This document shows positions 1-8,115 of a stretch of DNA of 53,427 nt, one piece after another. Position 1 is the first letter of the stretch. Every line of letters begins with the position of its first letter. The position numbers and the translations under genes were made by a program. The stretch is from Pleurocapsaceae cyanobacterium CSU_1_1 (GTDB lineage Bacteria > Cyanobacteriota > Cyanobacteriia > Cyanobacteriales > Xenococcaceae), in NCBI GenBank assembly GCA_012034765.1, contig JAAUOU010000012.1, positions 1-53,427 of the forward strand. The letters are read 5' to 3'. The notes under the pieces were generated by a model that did no database searches, had not been told where the DNA came from, and worked only from the letters and a program-made list of their open reading frames with translations.

Positions 1-452
1 AGCTTTGGTCCGAGGTCGGATCGTAGCGTAGATGACAACATAAACTCTGGCAAGTGGCAACTCAAGCAGAGATTGCTTCTTTTACTGCCCATAAACTAGG
101 GATTGCATCGTTAAGCTTTAGTCCCGACGGTCAAATCCTAGCAAGCGGTAGCGTCGATCAAACCATTAAGCTTTGGCAAGTAGAGACTCAAACAGCAATC
201 GCTACTTTAGCTGGACACACCCAGGGCGTTGGCGCGATCGCTTTTAGTCCTGATGGTAATACCCTAGCTAGTGGCAGCATCGACCAAACTATTAGACTTT
301 GGGGTGTCGCAACTAAGGTTGAAATAGCAGCGATTTCCACTCCCCATTGGCAAACAAGTGCGATCGCTTTTGCTCCCGATGGTCAAACTATCGGCGGTTG
401 TGATGAGTCGGGAATTATTCGACTATGGCAAATTTGTTCTAGTTTAAATTAA
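1..452 (+). pseudogene. WD40-repeat protein, C-terminal part, frameshifted
   Basis: Three WD40 blades are readable from about position 54 to the stop at 452. Each has the blade signature: FSPDGQILASGS..TIKLWQV, FSPDGNTLASGS..TIRLWGV and FAPDGQTIGG..IIRLWQ. WD40 propellers are scaffolds for protein partners. The blade before these is visible in a different frame: bases 1-41 read ..RSVDDNI in frame 1, while KLWQVATQ continues in frame 3. One missing base in the AAA run at 42-44 explains the break. The GTG at 54 lies inside a blade's LWQV motif and so is not a natural start. The gene runs off the left edge of the window, so its full length and other domains are unseen. It may be a real pseudogene or an assembly indel. 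Confidence 0.75.
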
Positions 453-480
453 ACGTCTGGTTTTACAGTCCCCAATGACT

Positions 481-501
481 ATTACTCATTACTCATTACT
501 T
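481..501. repeat. heptanucleotide tandem repeat (ATTACTC-like, 3 copies)
   Basis: Three tandem copies of ATTACTC/ATTACTT lie between the WD40 gene and the small membrane ORF. Short tandem heptamers of this sort are common in cyanobacterial intergenic DNA. Similar tracts recur at 14867, 16741, 47235 and 49833. Confidence 0.7.
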
Positions 502-509
502 AATTTTTT

Positions 510-674
510 ATGGCTTTGACCCTAGTTTCCTTCCTGTTTTTCCTGCTGTTATTTGTTGTCGCTATTTTTGCAGGTGGTGGAGTTAGTAACATATTCACCA
601 ACTTAGGACAGATGGCTGCGGGATTTATTGTTTATTTAATTTTAGTTAAAATCAAAGCCGTAAGCAGAACTTAA
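510..674 (+). CDS. small two-helix membrane protein
   Basis: A 54-residue ORF starts at ATG 510 and ends at TAA 672. It begins MALTLVSFLFFLLLFVV, a hydrophobic helix of about 20 residues. A Gly-rich turn (AGGGVSNIF) follows, then a second hydrophobic stretch (MAAGFIVYLILV), and it ends with a basic tail (KIKAVSRT). Two membrane-spanning helices with a positively charged C-terminus fit a genuine inner-membrane miniprotein. There is no clear Shine-Dalgarno sequence. It stands alone between the WD40 remnant and the sensor kinase. I recognise no family and can suggest no function. The ORF is short enough that chance is possible. Confidence 0.5.
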   Translation: MALTLVSFLFFLLLFVVAIFAGGGVSNIFTNLGQMAAGFIVYLILVKIKAVSRT

Positions 675-817
675 ATGTCTGCTCAGGGTTTTGCACATTG
701 GTGAGGAGATAAGAATATAGGGAGATAGGGAAGTTTCCCAAATCTCAAACAAAAATTGTTAACCAAACAGCATTGACACAGATCTAATCAGCATTCCTCA
801 CAAATTCCTCAAGTTTT

Positions 818-839
818 TTCTCTATAGATCTATAGAGAA
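818..839. promoter_or_regulatory. perfect 22-bp palindrome, candidate operator
   Basis: The half-site TTCTCTATAGA at 818-828 is followed directly by its exact reverse complement TCTATAGAGAA at 829-839. It lies about 100 bases upstream of the sensor-kinase start. AT-rich promoter-like sequence (TATAGATAAAAT, from 841) follows at once. A gapless palindrome of this length is typical of a dimeric regulator site, but no regulator can be assigned. Confidence 0.55.
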
Positions 840-936
840 TATAGATAAAATGCTGTCATTATTAATTAGAGCAACCTGCACCTAATTTATCCTCTTGGTT
901 TTTTTCCTAAAATTTCAACTTAGCTACTGATTAAGA

Positions 937-3900
937 TTGAGTATTGATAAATGCATTGAATTTAATTTTTCAACTATTGCGCCAAATACTTTACTGAATA
1001 GCGCAATTGCTTTAATTGCTCAAAATCAAGCTGAAAATAAGCTAGGCTGTTTGCTAATCGTGGTAGCCAACAAATTGATTGGCATCTTAACCCCAAGTGA
1101 TGTGGTTAGGTTAGTCGCCACCCAAACCAATTTAGCAACGACAACGGTTGGGCAGGTAATGACTCAACCAGTATTAACCAGACTGCGATCGCAATGTCAT
1201 AATCTTGATACAGTATGGTCATTTTGCCAGCAGCATTCCATCAGCTATCTACCGATTAAAGAGGGGGAGCAATTAATTGGGGTAATTGGTGTTCGCAGTT
1301 TGATGCCATATTTCCCTCCCAATAAGCAATCCCGCTCTAATGCATACACAGTCAACCCAAATCAAAATAAAGAATTACAAAATAGTTTAAGCGATCGCCA
1401 TCAACCATTAACAGAAAATAAACAAGAATTAGCCAGATTTTTTGAGACTGCCAGCATTCAGTGCATTGCAGATTTTGAGGGCTATTTTGTACGTACTAAT
1501 GCCACTTTAAGTAGAGTTTTAGGCTTTACCTCAGACGAACTACTCGCTGAACCTTTCATCAACTTTGTTCACCCAGATGATCGTGCAGCAACTATGGCTG
1601 AACTGGGTAACTTAATGACAGGAAAAACGACGATTTCCTTTGAAAATCGCTATCGTACGAAAGACGATAATTATCGTTGGCTATTGTGGACAGCAAAGCC
1701 TTATACAGCCGAAAAATTGATTTATGCAGCAGCGCGAGACATTACTGAGCGCAAACTATCTGAGCTAGCTTTAGCAAAAAGCGAAGCAAAACTATCTAGA
1801 AGTGAAAACCTGCTGCGTACTATTGTTGAGTCAGAACCAGAGTGCGTTAAATTGATCCAACAGGATGGAACGCTCATCGATATGAATCCTGCTGGACTAG
1901 CTATGATTGAAGCAGATTCCCCCGATCAAATATTTGGTCAATCGGTTTTTTCCCTAATCGATCCACAGCATCGTCAGGCTTTTATTGAACTTACCCAGAG
2001 CGTGTTTGCAGGAAAATCGGCTAAGTTAGAGTTTATCCTCAATGGATTGAAGGGTACATCGCGCTGGCTGGAAACTCATGCTGTTCCTTTTCGAGACGGG
2101 GAGCAAATTACTGCACTACTAGCAGTCACTCGGGACATAACTCAGCGTAAACAGGCAGAGATTCAACTTCAGCAAGAACGGGATTTCTCTGAGGCAGTGA
2201 TTAATACGGTGGGTGCATTAGTAGCTGTATTGGATCGACAGGGAACAATAATTAGTTTCAATCATACTTGCGAACAAGTCACTGGATACTACTTTGAAGA
2301 AGTTAAAAATAAACAGGTTTGGGATTTTCTGATTCCCGCCAATGAGAAAACCACGGTTAAAGCCGTATTTGAGCGACTGCTTGAGGGACAATTTCACAAT
2401 CAATATGAAAACTCTTGGCTTGCCAAAAATGGTACTCAGCACTTAATTTCCTGGTCAAATACTGCTCTGTTTGATGCACAAGGAGAGGTTGAATTTATTA
2501 TTACTACAGGGATTGACGTTACCGAACAAAGGCGAGTTTGGAACAAGTTAGAGCTTCAGTATCGACAAAATAAGCTGCTGACAGATGTAACTCGTAAAAT
2601 TCGAATGTCCATCGAACTAAAGGAAATTTTGCAAACTGCCGTGACTGAAGTACAGCATCTGCTGGCTTGCGATCGCGTTGTAATTATGAAACTCAAGCCA
2701 AACCAGAACGCTTTACCCATTAGCGAGGCGCTTTTACCCGATTTACCAAGCATGTTGGATTATGAATTTGCCGTTCCTCTGTTGCAGGGAGATTATTTAG
2801 CCAGATATCGCCAGGGAAAAGTGCTGGCGATCGACGATGTAGCTATGGCAGCTATCGATCCAGACATTAAACAGCTTTTACAACAGTTTCAGATTCAGGC
2901 AAAGCTAGTTGTACCAATTCTTGCTCAAGGTCAACTTCAAGGTCTTTTAGTGGCTCATCAATGTCATCATCCGCGACAGTGGCAGGAATTTGAAATCCAG
3001 TTACTCAATCAGCTAGGGGATCAAATTGGCGTGGCGTTATCTCAGGCTCAATTGCTCAATTATACTGAAAAGTTAGTAGAGGAACGCACCAAAGAATTAA
3101 CGGCTGCTAATGAACTGTTAAAATTAGAAATTGTCGAACGCAAACAAACCGAGCAAGAATTAAGAGAAAATCAGCAAAAGCTAGCGGGAATTTTAGATAA
3201 TGCTGATGAAGCAATTATTTCGATTAACGAGCAACAGCAGATTCAGTTATTTAACCAAGGTGCCGAGAAGATTTTTGGCTATCAGACAGCAGAAATTATC
3301 GGACAGTCTCTCGATATCCTGTTGCCTCAAGCATTTCGCCAAGTGCATCGCCAACACATCAAGCAATTTGCTGAATTACCAGCAAAGTCTCGTCAGATGA
3401 CAGATCGTAATAGTAACGTTTATGGTCGTCACAAAGATGGTCATGAATTTGCAGCCGAAGCATCTTTAGCTAAACTAAAAACTAAAGCAGGAATGTTTTT
3501 CACGGTCATGTTGAGAGATGTTAGCGAACGAAAACAAACCCAAGAAAAGCTGCAAACTTCGCAGACTTTGCTGGTAAAAGCCGAAAAAATCGCCAAAATT
3601 GGTAGTTGGGAATACGATCACGAAACGAACCACACAAGTTGGTCAGAAGAATTATTCAATATTCTAGGCTTTGAACAGGATCGCCCTTTACCATCCTGTC
3701 AAGAAATATTAAATCGTGTTCATCCAGAAGATCTTTTACTAGTTAAAAAAACTTTGCGTGCAGGACACCGACAAGGAACATCTTGGGAATTGAACTATCG
3801 ATTGTTGTTTCCCAACGGTACAATTAAATATATTGAAAGTAGAGGTGAACCAACAGTAAATTCAGCAGGGAAAGTTCTTAAGGTACTAGAAACAATTATG

Positions 3901-4977
3901 GATGTCAGCGATCGCATTCAAGCTGAACAATCTCTTCAAAGAAGCGAAAACCAGCTAAAGTTAATCACTGATGCGCTGCCAGTGTTAATTGCCTATATAG
4001 ACGATCGGCAACGTTATATTTATAACAATCGTACTTACGAAAGTTGGTATGGTAAACCTCGTTCCAGTCTGCAAGGAAAATCGATTAAAGAGGTGGTTGG
4101 GGAGCATAACTATCAACAAATGTTGCCCTATATCAAGACTGCACTGACAGGGAAGACAGTTACTTTTGAAAGTCAGCCTATTGCTGATGAGGGCAATTTC
4201 TACTGGATGAATGCTACTTTTGTTCCCGACTTCAATTCCCACGGTGAGGTAAAAGGATTTTTCTCAATGATCGAAGATATTACCGAACGCAAAGCAGTAG
4301 AGCAAATGAAAAGCGAGTTTATCTCTATTGCTAGTCATGAAATGCGAACTCCTTTAACCGCAATTCATGGAGTGATGAAATTACTTTCGGCAGGTCGTTT
4401 AGGAGAACTATCAGAATCGGGAGCTAAAATGGCAGAGATGGCGTTGAGAAATAGCGATCGCCTGGTACGTTTAGTTAATGATATTCTTGACCTAGAACGA
4501 ATGGAATCGGGAAGAGATGAACTTGATCTACAACAATGTGATAGTGCTGAGTTGATCCAACAGGCAATAGATACAACCATCTCCATAGCAGATGAACAGG
4601 GAATTAGTCTTCAAGCTGAGGCTCAATCTCTCAAGTTTTTGGGCGATCGCGATCGTTTGGTGCAAATTTTAAATAATCTAATCAACAATGCCATTAAGTT
4701 TTCTCCTGCCAATAGTACCATTTGCATCTCCTCTAAATTAGATCAACAAAACATTCTCTTTTCAGTCAAAGATCAAGGTAGAGGTATCCCTAAAAATAAA
4801 CTAGAAACTATCTTTGAACGCTTTCAACAGGTTGATGCTTCCGACTCCCGCCAGAAAGGAGGTACGGGTTTAGGTTTGGCTATCTGTCGTCACATTGTCG
4901 AGCAACATCAAGGCAAAATTTGGGTCGAAAGCGTTTATGGGCAAGGTAGTACCTTCTTCTTTTTAATTCCGCAATAG
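937..4977 (+). CDS. multi-sensor hybrid-input histidine kinase (CBS-PAS-GAF-PAS-HisKA-HATPase)
   Basis: This is a 1346-residue soluble sensor kinase with no membrane segment in view. Domains in order, roughly: a pair of CBS domains (residues 5-125), three PAS domains (165-275, 288-405, 418-535), a GAF domain (545-705), a coiled linker, three more PAS domains (745-868, 880-995, 1000-1120), HisKA with the phospho-acceptor His1134 in SHEMRTP, and HATPase_c with N, G1 (DQGRGIP) and G2 (GGTGLGLAI) boxes. The GAF resembles phytochrome/cyanobacteriochrome GAFs (ending LLVAHQCHHPRQW), but the segment where the bilin-binding Cys-His pair sits reads DPDIKQLL, so it probably binds no bilin. CBS domains usually sense adenine nucleotides. 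The start is TTG 937, the first usable codon after an in-frame TGA at 928. There is no receiver domain, so a separate response regulator is needed. The REC-fused exporter subunit at 13052 is one nearby candidate. Confidence 0.9.
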   Translation: MSIDKCIEFNFSTIAPNTLLNSAIALIAQNQAENKLGCLLIVVANKLIGILTPSDVVRLVATQTNLATTTVGQVMTQPVLTRLRSQCHNLDTVWSFCQQHSISYLPIKEGEQLIGVIGVRSLMPYFPPNKQSRSNAYTVNPNQNKELQNSLSDRHQPLTENKQELARFFETASIQCIADFEGYFVRTNATLSRVLGFTSDELLAEPFINFVHPDDRAATMAELGNLMTGKTTISFENRYRTKDDNYRWLLWTAKPYTAEKLIYAAARDITERKLSELALAKSEAKLSRSENLLRTIVESEPECVKLIQQDGTLIDMNPAGLAMIEADSPDQIFGQSVFSLIDPQHRQAFIELTQSVFAGKSAKLEFILNGLKGTSRWLETHAVPFRDGEQITALLAVTRDITQRKQAEIQLQQERDFSEAVINTVGALVAVLDRQGTIISFNHTCEQVTGYYFEEVKNKQVWDFLIPANEKTTVKAVFERLLEGQFHNQYENSWLAKNGTQHLISWSNTALFDAQGEVEFIITTGIDVTEQRRVWNKLELQYRQNKLLTDVTRKIRMSIELKEILQTAVTEVQHLLACDRVVIMKLKPNQNALPISEALLPDLPSMLDYEFAVPLLQGDYLARYRQGKVLAIDDVAMAAIDPDIKQLLQQFQIQAKLVVPILAQGQLQGLLVAHQCHHPRQWQEFEIQLLNQLGDQIGVALSQAQLLNYTEKLVEERTKELTAANELLKLEIVERKQTEQELRENQQKLAGILDNADEAIISINEQQQIQLFNQGAEKIFGYQTAEIIGQSLDILLPQAFRQVHRQHIKQFAELPAKSRQMTDRNSNVYGRHKDGHEFAAEASLAKLKTKAGMFFTVMLRDVSERKQTQEKLQTSQTLLVKAEKIAKIGSWEYDHETNHTSWSEELFNILGFEQDRPLPSCQEILNRVHPEDLLLVKKTLRAGHRQGTSWELNYRLLFPNGTIKYIESRGEPTVNSAGKVLKVLETIMDVSDRIQAEQSLQRSENQLKLITDALPVLIAYIDDRQRYIYNNRTYESWYGKPRSSLQGKSIKEVVGEHNYQQMLPYIKTALTGKTVTFESQPIADEGNFYWMNATFVPDFNSHGEVKGFFSMIEDITERKAVEQMKSEFISIASHEMRTPLTAIHGVMKLLSAGRLGELSESGAKMAEMALRNSDRLVRLVNDILDLERMESGRDELDLQQCDSAELIQQAIDTTISIADEQGISLQAEAQSLKFLGDRDRLVQILNNLINNAIKFSPANSTICISSKLDQQNILFSVKDQGRGIPKNKLETIFERFQQVDASDSRQKGGTGLGLAICRHIVEQHQGKIWVESVYGQGSTFFFLIPQ

Positions 4978-5179
4978 TGTCGCGAAATTACGCCTTCAAA
5001 TGCCAGAAGATCAAGACAATCGCATTTAACTAAAAACTATCTTAAAGGCGATCGCTTCAGAATTTCCCTTGACTAAACCTGATTTTCAACAGTTTCAGTC
5101 ATCTCGATCCTGCTTGACAGGACAAATAATTTGAGGCTGCACCGTATGACACCAACCTTCTATTTCCGCCTATGTATAA

Positions 5180-5911
5180 TTAAACTATTCCGCCATTAGC
5201 CTGAATAGTCTGAGAAGTAACCCAGCTACCTTCTTGGCTGACCAAAAAAGCAACAACATTAGCAACATCACTGGGTTCTCCAAGACGACCCAGAGGAGTG
5301 ATCGATTTCAACTCTTCCAATGCAGAAGCTGGTAACACTAAACCATCTGTGGCTGTTACCCCAGGAGCAACATTATTAACTGTAATTCCTCTTGTGCCTA
5401 ATTCTTTTGATAGAGCAACGGCAAAAAGTTCTAATGCACCTTTGCTACCTACGTATAAACCTCCCGTAGGCATAGGATTTTTAGTTCCGCTAGTGCTAAT
5501 ATTGACAATTCTACCGCCATCGGTGATATGTTTAGCCGCCTGCTGCATTACGAAAAAAGACCCTTTAGTATTGAGGTTAAATACAGAATCAAATTCTGCT
5601 TCAGTAATTTCTACATGAGGCTTAAAAAAACCTTGACCTGCATTGTTGACGACAATATCGATATGCTTAAAGTGTTCTTTGGTGGTGCTAAAGAGTGATT
5701 CAATCTCAGTCACTTTTGACATATCCCCTTGAATGGCGATCGCACTACCACCTTCTTGATTGATAGTTTTTACCACTTCCTCGGCTTTGTCAGCTTGATT
5801 AGCGTAGTTAACCACAACTGCTGCTTTCGCTCGTCCTAGTAATTCGGCGATCGCTTTACCAATACCTCTGGAAGCTCCTGTAATAATTGCGACTTTTCCT
5901 TGAAGATTCAT
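5180..5911 (-). CDS. short-chain dehydrogenase/reductase, FabG-like
   Basis: A 243-residue classical SDR. It has the Rossmann cofactor motif TGASRGIG near residues 12-19, NNAG near 90, the catalytic Ser in NISTSGT, and the YxxxK pair in YVGSK. It ends IQANGG, the normal SDR C-terminus. It would reduce a ketone or oxidise an alcohol with NAD(P)H, and the substrate cannot be read from the sequence. It is the last gene of the minus-strand run, 26 bases after the prephenate dehydrogenase, so it is probably cotranscribed and serves as a tailoring enzyme of the cluster product. A housekeeping FabG is less likely given the location. The family call is certain and the role is inferred. Confidence 0.9.
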   Translation of the reverse strand: MNLQGKVAIITGASRGIGKAIAELLGRAKAAVVVNYANQADKAEEVVKTINQEGGSAIAIQGDMSKVTEIESLFSTTKEHFKHIDIVVNNAGQGFFKPHVEITEAEFDSVFNLNTKGSFFVMQQAAKHITDGGRIVNISTSGTKNPMPTGGLYVGSKGALELFAVALSKELGTRGITVNNVAPGVTATDGLVLPASALEELKSITPLGRLGEPSDVANVVAFLVSQEGSWVTSQTIQANGGIV

Positions 5912-5937
5912 AATTTGAACTATTTGGCAGAATTTAC

Positions 5938-6807
5938 CTAATTTATTGCTGATTTCTGTAATCGTTGAAAAAAATGATCGGTTGCTCTAAATTCATTGAT
6001 TAAAGCATCTCGATCGCCTTGCTGGATTAATTTAGCTAACCCAGAGTAAGTATTTCCTAATCTAGCGATCGCCTCACGGCTTTCAGGAGTAGCTAACATG
6101 ATATCGACTACTAATGGAGCAGATTGGGCGAATAACCTTTGCACCATCTCAATCTGTTGACGATATTTAGGACTAGAAAAATCTAGACTCCGTTCGATGT
6201 CAATATTTTCCTGGGAGAGAAACGCACCCAAACTAAAAGTGGCGAAGTGGCGGATAGCCTGAACCGTGGTCATCATGAGATCGTGTTCTTTGGGTGTAGC
6301 ATAAATTAGTTCTGCTCCATCACTTTGCATTAGTTCTAAAAACCATTGAAAAACTATATCCTGGCGACCTGGGCAAATTACTACCTTTTGAGCTAGAAAT
6401 GATTTAATATCTGGACCAAACATAGGATGTAAACCCATTACAGGGCCCTGATGGTATTCGAGCATAGCTTTAACTATGGGAGCTTTGATACTGGTAATAT
6501 CAGCTAAGGCTGTATGAGGTGATAAATACTGAGAGAGTTGGGCAATAGTCTTGACCATACATTCTATGGGAACACAGAGCAAAACCAAATCTATATCTGC
6601 CAGTAGTTTTTCAGCTTGTCCCCAATCGCTATATTCAAGAATATTAACTTGATGTCCTGCTTGAGATAAACAAGAGCTAAAAAAGCGTCCCATCCTACCC
6701 CCTCCGCCAACTATGGTAACTTGTTGCTGCTGCAAATCAGTTGACGTAGATAGATTAGTACTTTGAGAAGTTTGGTTAATCAGCGCTACTTTGGCTTTAA
6801 GGTTCAT
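5938..6807 (-). CDS. tyrA: prephenate dehydrogenase, E. coli TyrA-like
   Basis: A 289-residue protein that would convert prephenate and NAD+ to 4-hydroxyphenylpyruvate. The nucleotide-binding motif is GGGGRMG (34-40). The active-site segment HPMFGPD (127-133) contains the His equivalent to the catalytic His of E. coli TyrA. HFATF (187-191) and the SSPKYRxxxxMVQRLFAQ region follow. The sequence is closest in character to the dehydrogenase half of the enteric T-protein, without its fused chorismate mutase. It does not resemble the shorter arogenate dehydrogenase that serves cyanobacterial tyrosine synthesis. It is therefore probably a dedicated copy. A good Shine-Dalgarno (AAGGAAG) precedes the ATG. 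The separate AroH gene at 15019 supplies the preceding step. Comparable extra tyrA genes occur in scytonemin clusters. Confidence 0.9.
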   Translation of the reverse strand: MNLKAKVALINQTSQSTNLSTSTDLQQQQVTIVGGGGRMGRFFSSCLSQAGHQVNILEYSDWGQAEKLLADIDLVLLCVPIECMVKTIAQLSQYLSPHTALADITSIKAPIVKAMLEYHQGPVMGLHPMFGPDIKSFLAQKVVICPGRQDIVFQWFLELMQSDGAELIYATPKEHDLMMTTVQAIRHFATFSLGAFLSQENIDIERSLDFSSPKYRQQIEMVQRLFAQSAPLVVDIMLATPESREAIARLGNTYSGLAKLIQQGDRDALINEFRATDHFFQRLQKSAIN

Positions 6808-7000
6808 AATTTTACTTCCTTGATAAATTCAAATTAGAATAAGCTTTAAATTTCTTAATGGTTAACTGTTAGTAAAGGTAGTCAACTGTCGCTATTAGAT
6901 CACGTTTTCCTAAAGTGGACAAAATTAATCAAGAGCAAAGAGTGTTTGAGGGAAAAATTATTGCCCACCAAAAATTGATCATCCTTTAAAAGCGATCGCC

Positions 7001-8029
7001 CTAGCTCTTGCTTAAACTTAGTTGGTGATCTGATTGGCTGGAAAGATTGGGAGAGACAACTGTGGGAAAATTGTCAAAATTCCGTTTAACCCAGTCTATT
7101 CCTACTTCATTGTTGAGCCTAATTTTGGATGAAGTATAGGGATATATTTTCAGCAAAATGTCTATATCCTGATCGATCACGACTTTAGCTAGCTCAAGAA
7201 ACCGCTTTTTCCCAAAGTGTTTCATAAATGAGACTTTAGGTTGGGCAAACAACAAAACATATATACGAGTGCGGGTATCTGTTTCTGGGACAAATAAATG
7301 GCACTGAGCAGCCCTGCCGAATGGGTTATCGGTATGGATAATCACTAAGTTAGGAAAATAGTTTTCTAAGTGAGTTGTTAAAGCATCAGGCATCAGAAAT
7401 AAGGTAGGATTACGCAGCTTTTCCTGCAAGCTTTTGGGAGCCATTACATTATGAAAGACAGCCTGGGATTTATATCCTTCGTCAATAAATTGCTCTAGGT
7501 GGACTTCTTTAATTTTCATCGGGTTGTAATGCGCCCCAGACTGATGATTATAGTCATGCATATTAATGAGCATGGTTTGTAAATCAATTTCTGTACTGGT
7601 ATCGGCGGTGTAACCAATGAAATCATAGTTTTCTACTATCTCATTCAGAATTTTGGGTATGGGCATTTGAGGCTCGTATCCTCCATAAGACCAGATAAAG
7701 TCGTTTTGGATAATTAGCTTTAGTGGTTTGAGCTGCGGTAAAGTTTTTTTCTGGCTACCTGGTAACACTGTGCAGCCTTCATGGTCAAATTTCAAAGCGT
7801 GATAGGGACAGACAACATTGCAACTATGGGTTTCAGGATTTTCTTCACACCATCCCTCCGATAGCATTGCGCCTAAATGGGGACAGGCGTTGGGGAGGGC
7901 GGAAACATTGCCCTGACGGTCTTTCCACAATACATAATCTTGATTGTAGAGAGAAATTTTGTGGGGTTGATTTACTTTTAGCATTGATTTGTGAACCAAC
8001 AACCAAGGAACACCAGTTATAACAGACAT
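7001..8029 (-). CDS. Rieske non-heme iron oxygenase, oxygenase subunit
   Basis: A 342-residue protein with an N-terminal Rieske [2Fe-2S] domain: Cys49-x-His51 and Cys74-x-x-His77. A catalytic domain follows, with the mononuclear-iron motif N156-x-x-D159-x-x-H162-x4-H167 (NMHDYNHQSGAH). This is the arrangement of ring-hydroxylating or demethylating Rieske oxygenases. They hydroxylate, desaturate or dealkylate a substrate using electrons from a separate reductase, and no reductase gene is visible here. A strong Shine-Dalgarno (AAAGGAGA) lies 5-6 bases before the ATG. It sits between the MATE exporter and tyrA in the cluster, so a tailoring role on an aromatic product is the natural guess. The substrate is unknown. 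Confidence 0.88.
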   Translation of the reverse strand: MSVITGVPWLLVHKSMLKVNQPHKISLYNQDYVLWKDRQGNVSALPNACPHLGAMLSEGWCEENPETHSCNVVCPYHALKFDHEGCTVLPGSQKKTLPQLKPLKLIIQNDFIWSYGGYEPQMPIPKILNEIVENYDFIGYTADTSTEIDLQTMLINMHDYNHQSGAHYNPMKIKEVHLEQFIDEGYKSQAVFHNVMAPKSLQEKLRNPTLFLMPDALTTHLENYFPNLVIIHTDNPFGRAAQCHLFVPETDTRTRIYVLLFAQPKVSFMKHFGKKRFLELAKVVIDQDIDILLKIYPYTSSKIRLNNEVGIDWVKRNFDNFPTVVSPNLSSQSDHQLSLSKS

Positions 8030-8115
8030 AATTTATCTCCTTTTTTTATTAAGTGAATTGAATGAAATATCAAAAACAGAATACGAATTGAAACAATTCA
8101 AAACTAGTAAAATCA

